A stretch of 64,000 bases of DNA from CAIYUC01 sp963682005 (GTDB taxonomy: Bacteria > Bacteroidota > Bacteroidia > Bacteroidales > FEN-979), in contig OY820914.1 of the NCBI GenBank assembly GCA_963682005.1, positions 4,092,001 through 4,156,000 of the forward strand. The letters run 5' to 3'. Made by a program: the position numbers and the translations under genes. Each line of letters starts with the position of its first letter. The first letter of the stretch is position 1. Shown in pieces: positions 52,612 to 60,297 of this stretch. Below the pieces are notes generated by a model. That model made no database searches. It had not been told where the DNA came from and worked only from the letters and a program-made list of their open reading frames with translations.

Positions 52612-54045
52612 CTATCGCTTCGATACCTTAGGCTTTTCTTTTGTTTCTGCCTTGGCGGTCTTCTTCTTTTTTATTTCCTCCGGTTTCGTTTCCTTCCCTT
52701 TTAGTTCCTTTTTATTCACCTTTTCACTCTTCATTTTTAATTTTTCACTTTCCAGCACCTTTTTCTTTGGAGCCACAGTCTTCTTTTTGTCCGTCGGGGA
52801 GACTATTTTTTTCGTCTTGGTTTTAACAACTTTCGCCTCCGTCTTTTCTGTTTTCAAAGACCATCCTTTTTCCACCCGAAGAATGAAATCAGAAAGCACG
52901 TTCATATAATTGATGAACGCTTCATATGGGGAAGGATAAGGGTTGAAGTACTTATGAATGGCGCCATCGGAAAACCATTTGGTGCACATGTAATAGAAGT
53001 GATCCGTGGTCTGAAGTAACTGCCAGTCCCGTTGAATTGAAGGATCGGTGCAATGCTTTACTTTTTCTTCAACAGAATATAATTTACCAAATGCTTCATC
53101 CTGCAACTCATTTCCAAGCCAGGAGGTCAGGTCACGTTCTTCATCTGCCCATGAAATCGGGAATGGGACCTGGATCGGGCCCACAGGTTGTAATTCTTCG
53201 GCAAGTTCCGATGGAACATTAAACGTATAGTTCGACTTTGAGAAAACAGTTTTCGGCAACGATTTGAAGAATTCAAATATCCCAGTTTCTTTCCATTGAC
53301 GTTCCCCAAGTGTTTCATAATTGATGAATACATTGACAACCTGGTCGAGTGGATCGATCTGGTTCATCCATCCGACGAATTTTTCCGTTGTAAGGGGCCA
53401 TTCCGACCATGCATGGTTTGAGAACCGGAACGAGATATCATCGCTAAGCCTGAAATTCCTCAGTAAAATCCGAAGTTTCGGGTTGACTGCGCTGCAATAC
53501 ATGAAATTCGGGCTTTTCCAACCGAGGATATGTTTTGCGCCTTCTGTCATCATGGTTGTATATCCCATATCATGGATCATCTCACCGATCCTGTCGGAGA
53601 AGATCAGCTCTGAATTCCTGAACGTTTTCGGTCGCTGTCCAAATAGTTTTTCGATGGTATCGGAATGAATTATCACCTGGTGACGGAATTCATCTGTATT
53701 GTTCAGCGACGCAAGAGAATGTGCATACGGTTCGGCAAGGAACTCAACACTACCGGTATCAGCAAGTTCCCTGAAACTCTTTATCACTTCAGGGGCATAA
53801 TGCTGAAGCTGTTCAAGGGCCGTTCCTGAGATGGAATAGCTCAGCTTGAATGCACTTCCATATTCTTGGATCAGTGAAAGCATCAGCTTATTTGCAGGAA
53901 TATAGCACTTTTCCGCAACACGTCTGATGATACTGCGGTTTTGAAAATCATCGTAATAATGATGGTCGTCACCGATATTGAAGAACCTGTAGGTTTTTAA
54001 CCTGAATGGTTGGTGTACCTGGAAGTACAGACAGATTGATCTCAT
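52612..54045 (-). CDS. GH57 alpha-amylase-like protein with a lysine-rich tail
   Basis: A 477-residue protein with a GH57 catalytic-type domain at 1 to about 395: ICLYFQVHQPFRL (4-16), AEPYAHSLASL (105-115), TFRNSELIFSDRIG (141-154) with candidate nucleophile Glu146, and INYETLGERQW (241-251). In GH57 alpha-amylases the last motif usually reads DYETFGE, so the acid/base Asp appears as Asn242. Residues 398-477 are a low-complexity tail with about 40% Lys plus Glu and Thr, not part of the family fold. It lies between the GT4 gene and the synthase-phosphorylase fusion. Activity on alpha-glucans is uncertain. Confidence 0.88.
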   Translation of the reverse strand: MRSICLYFQVHQPFRLKTYRFFNIGDDHHYYDDFQNRSIIRRVAEKCYIPANKLMLSLIQEYGSAFKLSYSISGTALEQLQHYAPEVIKSFRELADTGSVEFLAEPYAHSLASLNNTDEFRHQVIIHSDTIEKLFGQRPKTFRNSELIFSDRIGEMIHDMGYTTMMTEGAKHILGWKSPNFMYCSAVNPKLRILLRNFRLSDDISFRFSNHAWSEWPLTTEKFVGWMNQIDPLDQVVNVFINYETLGERQWKETGIFEFFKSLPKTVFSKSNYTFNVPSELAEELQPVGPIQVPFPISWADEERDLTSWLGNELQDEAFGKLYSVEEKVKHCTDPSIQRDWQLLQTTDHFYYMCTKWFSDGAIHKYFNPYPSPYEAFINYMNVLSDFILRVEKGWSLKTEKTEAKVVKTKTKKIVSPTDKKKTVAPKKKVLESEKLKMKSEKVNKKELKGKETKPEEIKKKKTAKAETKEKPKVSKR

Positions 54046-54060
54046 AATTTTTTCCGTTTC

Positions 54061-54076
54061 ATGTTACATGTAACAT
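54061..54076. promoter_or_regulatory. Perfect 16-bp palindrome before the GH57 gene
   Basis: ATGTTACATGTAACAT is its own reverse complement. It sits 15 bp upstream of the GH57 start codon (54045) in the 46-bp gap after the GT4 gene. Its symmetry and size fit a dimeric regulator site, but it is the only copy I noticed. Confidence 0.4.
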
Positions 54077-54091
54077 TCTGCATTTCTAATC

Positions 54092-55399
54092 TTAGTTTCC
54101 TTTTCGCCCTGATTCTAGTGCAACAGCCTGTTTATAAACTTCATATACTTTACCGGCTGCATTATCCCATTTCAGGTTATCAACCTCGCTCTTGCCATAT
54201 CTGAGGAACATTTTCTTAATCCCGTCATAATGCAACAGGGCATAAATGGCATCTGCCAGCCCGTCGATATCCCAGAAATCGACCTTCAAAGCGTGCTTAA
54301 GCACTTCGGCGACACCGGATTGCTTGGATATGACTACCGGAACATTCGACCGCATGGCTTCAAGCGGTGATATCCCGAAAGGTTCCGAAACCGAAGGCAT
54401 CACATAAACATCACTCAGGATGAACATCTTATCGACATCTGGCCCGGCAAGGAAACCGGTGAAATGGAAGTTCGTGGCAATGTGAAGTTTGGCGACCCGC
54501 CGGATCATCCTGGTAAGCAGGTCTCCGGAACCCGCCATGACGAACCTGACATTCGGGTCCTTCAGCAATACTTTATGGGCAGCTTCGATGAAATAATCAG
54601 GTCCTTTTTGGAAGGTCACACGACCCAGGAAGGTTACAACCTTTTCATCCACATGCTTCTTTACGTCACTGAAATCTGGCCTTTCAACAGGTTCAACAGC
54701 GTTATGCACTGTGACAACCTTTTTCGGGGAGATCCCGTAACGGTCGATCACGATCTGGCGGGTAAGGTTGCTCACCGTGATCACGAGGTCTGCAGCTTCC
54801 ATTCCTTTCTGCTCGATATCATAGACAGCCTGGTTGACATTTTCACCGGAACGGTCAAATTCAGTAGCATGCACATGCATGACAAGTGGTTTACCGCTTA
54901 TTTTCTTTGCAGCTATCCCTGCTGCATAGGTAAGCCAGTCATGTGCGTGGATTACATCAAAATCCTGCTCCATCGCGAGAGAAGCAGCAATAAGGGCATA
55001 CCTGGAAACCTCCTCCATAAGGTTCACACCGTATTTCCCGGAGAATTGGAATTTCTTTGAAAATGTGGTCCTGGTTTCAGAGATGATACCTTTTTTTTCA
55101 CTTTCAATCAGTGACTCAAACTCTTCCGGACCAACATAGGGAATCAGATTGGAACTGATCTCCATGAATTTTATTCGCTGCAGGTGCTCGCGGAAATGCT
55201 CCTCAGAATAATCTACAGCAACATCACTTGCATTTATCAGCCTGAATCCGTCGTCAGCCTCATCACCGTAAGCCCGGGGAACGACAAAAATAACGTCGAC
55301 CCCATGCTGCACCAACCCTTTTGTCAGCCCATAACAGGCTGTTCCCAATCCACCGGTGATATGAGGCGGAAATTCCCAACCGAACATTAAGACACGCAT
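54092..55399 (-). CDS. GT4-family glycosyltransferase (glycogen-type)
   Basis: A 435-residue GT-B glycosyltransferase. The N-terminus MRVLMFGWEFPPHITGGLG has the GGLG loop of ADP/UDP-glucose glycogen and starch synthases. VIHAHDWLTYAAG (about 157) and the C-terminal donor site SEPFGISPLEAMRSNVPVV (about 340) with the E-x7-E pair are present. It would add glucose units to a primer or glycan. Homologous genes lie next to the debranching enzyme and GH57 genes in Bacteroides, which fits the cluster here. It differs in kind from the synthase half of the fusion gene, so the locus carries two synthase types. Confidence 0.9.
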   Translation of the reverse strand: MRVLMFGWEFPPHITGGLGTACYGLTKGLVQHGVDVIFVVPRAYGDEADDGFRLINASDVAVDYSEEHFREHLQRIKFMEISSNLIPYVGPEEFESLIESEKKGIISETRTTFSKKFQFSGKYGVNLMEEVSRYALIAASLAMEQDFDVIHAHDWLTYAAGIAAKKISGKPLVMHVHATEFDRSGENVNQAVYDIEQKGMEAADLVITVSNLTRQIVIDRYGISPKKVVTVHNAVEPVERPDFSDVKKHVDEKVVTFLGRVTFQKGPDYFIEAAHKVLLKDPNVRFVMAGSGDLLTRMIRRVAKLHIATNFHFTGFLAGPDVDKMFILSDVYVMPSVSEPFGISPLEAMRSNVPVVISKQSGVAEVLKHALKVDFWDIDGLADAIYALLHYDGIKKMFLRYGKSEVDNLKWDNAAGKVYEVYKQAVALESGRKGN

Positions 55400-55437
55400 A
55401 CTTCCATACTTTAAATTTTTTCAGATATTCAATCAGT

Positions 55438-55500
55438 GATGTTTGATACTGGATGCTTGATGCTTGATGTGTGAGAGTTGAGCCCTGTGAATTGAGTTTG
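55438..55500. repeat. Heptamer word array (GATGCTT type)
   Basis: Nine words in 7-nt phase: GATGTTT, GATACTG, GATGCTT, GATGCTT, GATGTGT, GAGAGTT, GAGCCCT, GTGAATT, GAGTTTG. They decay to the right. It is inverted relative to the array at 55532-55559, so the two can pair as a long hairpin. Confidence 0.75.
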
Positions 55501-55531
55501 ATAATTCAAATGCATTAACTTAGAACTTTTT

Positions 55532-55559
55532 ATCCAGCATCCAGCATCCAGCATCATTT
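55532..55559. repeat. Heptamer word array over the debranching-enzyme stop codon
   Basis: On the minus strand this 28-nt stretch reads AAAT then GATGCTG three times then GAT. It includes the TGA stop of the debranching enzyme gene (55554-55556). The same 28 nt occurs at 61690-61717 over the stop codon of mnmE. Confidence 0.85.
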
Positions 55560-57500
55560 CCCATACTGATTGATCAGCCAGTTCATCCTCAGCAGTTCGG
55601 CGACACTCCAGGCCTGGGAGATGGCTCCCCGGGCCATGTGGGGGGGATCGCCGTCATAGATCTCAGAGATCGTCCCGATCCCGTGTTCTGTCATTACAGG
55701 CTCAAAACCCTGGAACAGCGACTTTATGTAAGGCACACCGTTCTTCCCGTGAAGTTTGAGGTAACCTTCTGCAAAATGCCCGAGCAGCCAGGGCCAGACT
55801 GTTCCCTGGTGATAAGCAAGGTCACGCTCTGCCTGGTCGCCGAAATAGATCCCTTTATAAATCGGATTTTTTGGTGAAAGCGTCCTTAATCCCCGCGGAG
55901 TCAGCAATTCCTGTTTTACAGTTTGAAGGACATCCCTGGACATTTCTTCCGTTATCGGACTATAAGGTAAGGATGTTGCAATGACCATATTGGGCCGCTC
56001 CGACCAATCTTTGTATTCTCCATCAACATAATCGGCCAGGTATTTCTTGGAAGGGCTCCAGAAAGTCCTGACAAACGCTTTCGGGATAGCAGCAGCTATT
56101 GGTTCCCAGGCTTCAATGAATGCCTGATCTCCTGCTTTCTTTGCCACTTCGATGCTGAAACAGATCGCATTGTACCACAAAGCATTTATTTCAACCGGCA
56201 TTCCGATACGCGGGGTCACTGGTTTTCCGTGCACGATGGCATCCATCCATGTCAGCGCCTTCCCGGGTTCCCCTGCATAAAGCAGCCCGTTTTCCTGCAT
56301 CCGGATGTTGAAAAGTGTTCCTGCCCGGTATCCGTCAAGGATCATCACCATCTTCTTCCCGTATTCCTTCCAGACAGAATTCTGTGTTCCCGTGAACATG
56401 GCATACTGTTGCAAAGCCCAGAAGAACCAGAGTGATGCATCTACCGAATTGTATGCACAGTTGCTTCCCGATCCGATATTCGGGAATAATGGTCCTTTGA
56501 GGTCGGCGATCATCGTATCGATGACGTTCTTGCAGGTTTTATAATCGCCTGTTACAAGTGTAAGCCCGGGCAGGGATATGAAGGTGTCTCTCCCCCAGCG
56601 CCCGAACCAGGGAAAGCCTGCGACGATCTCCGTTTTGGTGCCGCGTTTCACGATGAACTGGTGAGCTGAATTGATCAGGCAATTCACGAAATTATCGCGC
56701 GGGATCCTTTTCTTCAATTCAAGATTGAATATCCGTTTTATCTGTTCAGGATTTATCTCCTTTGTACCGGCGGAGAAATAAATACTTTGGCCTTTTGCAA
56801 TATCGACATCAAAAAAACCGGGTACGAAAAGATCCTCCTGGTAATCATAACCTCGTTCCATTTCCTTCTGGTACTCAATGTTGTAATACCAATCAGGCAC
56901 ATGGGTGTACTCATTATCAACGGAAAGTTGCAGAAAAAGGTCGGTATAGCCATGATACATCCTGACCTTAATGCCATTTGGCACCTTTTCGTACCTCTTC
57001 TCGACAAAGATATTCTGCTTGCTGAGTTTGTGCACATTCCGGAACGCAAGGAAAGGCCTGAAGCGGAGTTTAGTAGGAGAATGTGCTTCCACCAGGGTAT
57101 ATTTAATCATCATCCTGTCTTCACTTGTCGTGAAGATCATTTCTTTTGTAAGCACTACTCCCCCCACATTATAGGTGAGCTTTGGGATTGGCTCGGTAAC
57201 GAAATCCCTTACATATTTATGGCCTTTCGGGTTATAAACACCTCCCGGGTATTTGTGGATCCCAAGGTTGAATTCTGATTCCCGCTGAATGATGGTCTCG
57301 TCCAGCGAAGAAAGCAGGACATGATTCTCGTTATCAATGCCAGGCTGCGGTGCAACAAGCATCCCGTGATACTTCCGGGTATTGCAATTGATAATGGTTG
57401 AGTTGGCATACGAACCTGCCCTGTTTGAGCGGAGAAGCTCACGGTTCAGGGAGTATTCCAGGTTCACCAGCTGTGTTTTATCAAAGTTTATATAGCTCAT
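55554..57500 (-). CDS. Glycogen debranching enzyme (amylo-alpha-1,6-glucosidase type)
   Basis: A 648-residue protein with an N-terminal GDE_N beta domain (1 to about 235; LLRSNRAGSYANSTI, then NTRKYHGMLVA) and a C-terminal alpha/alpha toroid (about 290-640). The catalytic face includes AGFPWFGRWGRDTFISLPG cut here as PWFGRWGRDTFI (about 297-308), DASLWFFWALQQY (about 352), and YHQGTVWPWLLGHFAEGY near 575. It hydrolyses alpha-1,6 branch points of glycogen. First gene of the cluster, with two -7-type boxes upstream. The gene ends inside a heptamer array. Confidence 0.93.
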   Translation of the reverse strand: MSYINFDKTQLVNLEYSLNRELLRSNRAGSYANSTIINCNTRKYHGMLVAPQPGIDNENHVLLSSLDETIIQRESEFNLGIHKYPGGVYNPKGHKYVRDFVTEPIPKLTYNVGGVVLTKEMIFTTSEDRMMIKYTLVEAHSPTKLRFRPFLAFRNVHKLSKQNIFVEKRYEKVPNGIKVRMYHGYTDLFLQLSVDNEYTHVPDWYYNIEYQKEMERGYDYQEDLFVPGFFDVDIAKGQSIYFSAGTKEINPEQIKRIFNLELKKRIPRDNFVNCLINSAHQFIVKRGTKTEIVAGFPWFGRWGRDTFISLPGLTLVTGDYKTCKNVIDTMIADLKGPLFPNIGSGSNCAYNSVDASLWFFWALQQYAMFTGTQNSVWKEYGKKMVMILDGYRAGTLFNIRMQENGLLYAGEPGKALTWMDAIVHGKPVTPRIGMPVEINALWYNAICFSIEVAKKAGDQAFIEAWEPIAAAIPKAFVRTFWSPSKKYLADYVDGEYKDWSERPNMVIATSLPYSPITEEMSRDVLQTVKQELLTPRGLRTLSPKNPIYKGIYFGDQAERDLAYHQGTVWPWLLGHFAEGYLKLHGKNGVPYIKSLFQGFEPVMTEHGIGTISEIYDGDPPHMARGAISQAWSVAELLRMNWLINQYGK

Positions 57501-57525
57501 TTTCAGATGTTTTCCTTCTACAATT

Positions 57526-57567
57526 CAAATTTAGACTAAAAAGCTATAATTTGGGTGTGCAAATTTA
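57526..57567 (-). promoter_or_regulatory. Two candidate -7 boxes of the glycogen cluster
   Basis: TAAATTTG occurs twice on the minus strand, at 57526-57533 and 57560-57567, 26 and 60 bp before the debranching-enzyme ATG. The second overlaps the region that also serves the divergent lipoprotein gene. Confidence 0.4.
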
Positions 57568-57616
57568 CAATTTCTGACGGTTTTTTCGTTTATTATTTCT
57601 ATGTTAGAATTTCCGG

Positions 57617-57624
57617 TACTTTTG
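57617..57624 (+). promoter_or_regulatory. Candidate -7 box of the beta-helix lipoprotein gene
   Basis: TACTTTTG followed by CA. It lies inside the longest reading frame (from 57601) but before the ATG at 57643, supporting the shorter start. Confidence 0.5.
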
Positions 57625-57642
57625 CATAAAATCCAGTTCCTC

Positions 57643-59049
57643 ATGTTGAAATCCCGCAGAAGATTCTTTTTTCTGATCCTGATCTTCCTTACTTTTATCG
57701 GCTTTTCATGCCGTAAAAAAGATACCATTGACACAAGTCCTTCCCTGAAGCTGACATTCTCTGCAGATACGGTGTTGTTTGACACCGTTTTTACTACCAT
57801 CGGATCAATAACACAACGGCTCCTGGTTTATAACATGAATGATTCAAAAGTCCGCATATCTTCGATCCGGCTTGCAGGTGGTTCAAACTCTTATTATAAG
57901 CTGAATATCGACGGATCTGCTACCAGCAGCCTTTCGGATGTTGAGATACCTTCTCACGACAGCCTGTTCATTTTTATCCGGGTCATGATCGATCCCAACA
58001 ATCATAATACGCCGCTTGTGGTTGCTGATTCAATCCTGTTCACAACCAACGGGAATCTCCAGGATGTAAAGCTGGTCGCCTGGGGTCAGGATGCATATTT
58101 TTACAAGGATAAGACACTCTCCGGCACAGTGACATTCGATAGTCTGAAACCCCATGTCGTTTATGGCTATTTACGCATCGACACGTCAGGTTCCCTTACC
58201 CTTACGAAGGGTTGCAGGTTATATTTTCACAGTAAAAGTTCTCTGTCCGTTTCTAAAGATGCGACGCTGAATGTTGAAGGAACACTTGAACATCCTGTCC
58301 TGTTCACCGGTGACAGGCTTGATCCTTTTTACCGTGATCTGCCCGGGCAATGGGATGGGATCAACCTGGAACGCGGGAGCAAAGCCAACCGGATCAACTA
58401 TGCGATAATAAAGAATGGCAGTTATGGACTTACGGTCGATTCACTTTCATCCGGAAATGATACTGTGCTTGTGCTGAAGAACACGATCATACAAAACATG
58501 GCTTCATCCTGTTTAATCGGATATGCGACCATTCTTTCCTCGGTTAATTGCGTCATCGGGAACTGCGGAGGAACCGCGTTATCACTGATCAATGGCGGCA
58601 GCTATACATTTCTTCACCTGACCCTGGCCAATTACTGGACAAACTCGGTACGGGTCGCTCCTTCCCTCTATATCAGCAATAAGTCATTCAGCATGATTCC
58701 CAATAACCTTGTCAGGGCCTGGTTCGGGAATTCAATCCTCTATGGCTCCAACGACAATGAGCTGACCCTGGATTCTGTTCCGGCGCAATTCAATTACTTC
58801 TTTGATCATTGCCTGTTGAAAACAACGGAGAATATTTCTCAACCTTCACATTTTTCAGGCAGTTTTATCAATACTGACCCGCTTTTTATTGATCCGGTCC
58901 TATACAATTACCAGCTCGACAGCCTTTCACCAGCCAGGCTGAGAGGTATTCCAATGGGAGTTGATTATGATATCAAGGGAGTTTTAAGAGGAAATCCTCC
59001 GGATCTCGGAGCATACCAGGTTCAGTCGGCAGTCGGCAGTCTAAAATGA
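57643..59049 (+). CDS. Right-handed beta-helix lipoprotein
   Basis: A 468-residue lipoprotein from the ATG at 57643; the signal MLKSRRRFFFLILIFLTFIG ends in FSC, with the lipid Cys at 23. The mature part opens with a beta-sandwich region (LTFSADTVLFDTVFTTIGS). From about 165 to 440 it is built of short beta strands with Asn and Gly turns, as in parallel beta-helix proteins (LTKGCRLYFHSKSSLSVSKD; NRINYAIIKNGSYG; DLGAYQVQ at the end). It resembles a Bacteroidetes lipoprotein family of unknown role. The last codons (QSAVGSLK) are encoded by a 7-nt word array, so the natural C-terminus may have been replaced. Confidence 0.78.
   Translation: MLKSRRRFFFLILIFLTFIGFSCRKKDTIDTSPSLKLTFSADTVLFDTVFTTIGSITQRLLVYNMNDSKVRISSIRLAGGSNSYYKLNIDGSATSSLSDVEIPSHDSLFIFIRVMIDPNNHNTPLVVADSILFTTNGNLQDVKLVAWGQDAYFYKDKTLSGTVTFDSLKPHVVYGYLRIDTSGSLTLTKGCRLYFHSKSSLSVSKDATLNVEGTLEHPVLFTGDRLDPFYRDLPGQWDGINLERGSKANRINYAIIKNGSYGLTVDSLSSGNDTVLVLKNTIIQNMASSCLIGYATILSSVNCVIGNCGGTALSLINGGSYTFLHLTLANYWTNSVRVAPSLYISNKSFSMIPNNLVRAWFGNSILYGSNDNELTLDSVPAQFNYFFDHCLLKTTENISQPSHFSGSFINTDPLFIDPVLYNYQLDSLSPARLRGIPMGVDYDIKGVLRGNPPDLGAYQVQSAVGSLK
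59023..59043. repeat. Heptamer word array inside the end of a coding region
   Basis: CAGTCGG, CAGTCGG, CAGTCTA encode the residues just before the stop of the beta-helix lipoprotein. Positions 59024-59043 are an exact reverse complement of 34781-34800. Confidence 0.8.
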
Positions 59050-59051
59050 AA

Positions 59052-59096
59052 TAATGATATAATGAAGTAATCAATAATTATCTCATTATATCATTA
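59052..59096. terminator. Bidirectional hairpin between the lipoprotein gene and sucD
   Basis: A perfect 14-bp inverted repeat, TAATGATATAATGA (59052-59065) and TCATTATATCATTA (59083-59096), with a 17-nt loop. It begins 3 bp after the lipoprotein stop and ends 6 bp before the sucD stop. It is made of TAATGA-like words that continue into the sucD stop codon (59102-59104). It probably ends both convergent transcripts. Confidence 0.6.
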
Positions 59097-59101
59097 CATC
59101 A

Positions 59102-59974
59102 TTACTTCATTATGAGGCCTCTCATTGTAGATCCGATATCCGCCGGAGAATCTACAACGTGGACACCACAAGCCCTGAGGATCGTCTTCTTGGCATCGGC
59201 CGTATCTGATTTCCCGCCGATGATGGCGCCTGCATGACCCATGGTGCGGCCTTTGGGGGCTGTTGCTCCTGCTATAAAACTCACGACAGGTTTGGTTCCA
59301 TGCTCCTTGAGCCAGTAACCTGCTTCCGTTTCCATATTGCCACCGATCTCACCAATCATGACGATTCCCTCCGTTTCAGGATCTTCTGTAAATAACTTCA
59401 CAGCATCAAGGATCGTTGTACCCGGGATTGGATCACCACCGATGCCGATGCCTGTTGATTGTCCCAGTCCTGACTTCGTTATCTGGTCTACCGCTTCATA
59501 AGCAAGAGTCCCGCTGCGGGAAACCACGCCAATCGTGCCGGGACGGTGAATGAAACCCGGCATGATTCCTATTTTCGTGTCCGGCGGGGTTATGATGCCC
59601 GGGCAGTTCGGCCCGATCAGCCTCACGCCGCGGGCTTTAATGTAGTCCTTTACAAAGATCATATCCCTGACCGGTATTCCTTCTGTGATGCAAACAACCA
59701 CTTTTATTCCCGAATCGGCTGCTTCCATGATGGCATCAGCAGCAAATGGAGGTGGAACAAAGATGATGGAAACATCGGCATTTGTCTCCCTGACCGCGTC
59801 TGCCACGGTATTGAAGATCGGGCGATCGAGGTGTTCCTGGCCGCCTTTTCCGGGTGTCACCCCTCCTACTACATTGGTTCCATATTCGATCATCTGTGCA
59901 GCATGGAATGAACCTTCACTACCGGTGAACCCCTGGACGATCACCTTTGAATCTTTGTTTACCAAAATACTCAT
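59102..59974 (-). CDS. sucD: Succinate-CoA ligase, alpha subunit
   Basis: A 290-residue ADP/GDP-forming ligase subunit of the TCA cycle (or of succinate metabolism in anaerobes). It has the CoA-binding N-terminus (VIVQGFTGSEGSFHAAQMI) and GPNCPGIITP (121-130), and the phosphohistidine His247 in KGRTMGHAGAIIGG. sucC is not adjacent, which is frequent in Bacteroidetes. Length fits the family. The ATG is only 4 bp from a heptamer array of ATTACGG words. Confidence 0.96.
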   Translation of the reverse strand: MSILVNKDSKVIVQGFTGSEGSFHAAQMIEYGTNVVGGVTPGKGGQEHLDRPIFNTVADAVRETNADVSIIFVPPPFAADAIMEAADSGIKVVVCITEGIPVRDMIFVKDYIKARGVRLIGPNCPGIITPPDTKIGIMPGFIHRPGTIGVVSRSGTLAYEAVDQITKSGLGQSTGIGIGGDPIPGTTILDAVKLFTEDPETEGIVMIGEIGGNMETEAGYWLKEHGTKPVVSFIAGATAPKGRTMGHAGAIIGGKSDTADAKKTILRACGVHVVDSPADIGSTMRGLIMK

Positions 59975-59978
59975 ATCA

Positions 59979-60006
59979 ATTACGAATTACGGATTACGGA
60001 TTACAA
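59979..60006. repeat. Heptamer word array just upstream of sucD
   Basis: Four words in phase: ATTACGA, ATTACGG, ATTACGG, ATTACAA. Positions 59981-59998 are identical to 61722-61739, on the other side of mnmE. The rest of this 323-bp gap holds a 7-bp inverted repeat (GTAATTT-tac-AAATTAC, 60033-60049) and the palindrome at 60099-60155. Confidence 0.75.
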
Positions 60007-60098
60007 CTTAATGATAAATCACTTTTGTCCCAGTAATTTTACAAATTACAGAAAATCTGACTCATAAACCTATGCTAGCTTTTTCGTTTCTGTTCATT

Positions 60099-60155
60099 GT
60101 ACCCATCCCCCGTCCCCTTCCCTACTGGTAGGGAAGGGGTGCAGGGGTAGGGTAC
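60099..60155. repeat. GC-rich REP-like palindrome
   Basis: The core CCCCTTCCCTAC (60114-60125) pairs perfectly with GTAGGGAAGGGG (60128-60139). An outer, imperfect stem runs from GTACCC (60099-60104) to GGGTAC (60150-60155). The G/C-rich element contrasts with its AT-rich surroundings and resembles dispersed REP/BIME-type elements. No transposase is nearby. Confidence 0.6.
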
Positions 60156-60285
60156 GGTTAAGATTATTGGGATAATTATGATCATTCAATTATAACTTTA
60201 TCTATAAAGGCCAGATCACCCAATCACCCAACAACGTTGGATCGACAAAAATAAATGATTTAACGAAATGATGAATATATATTTA

Positions 60286-60293
60286 TAAATTTG
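60286..60293 (+). promoter_or_regulatory. Candidate -7 box of mnmE, 4 nt from the ATG
   Basis: TAAATTTG ends 4 nt before the ATG at 60298, the same spacing as at bamD, so the transcript may be leaderless. Confidence 0.4.
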
Positions 60294-60297
60294 TTCC

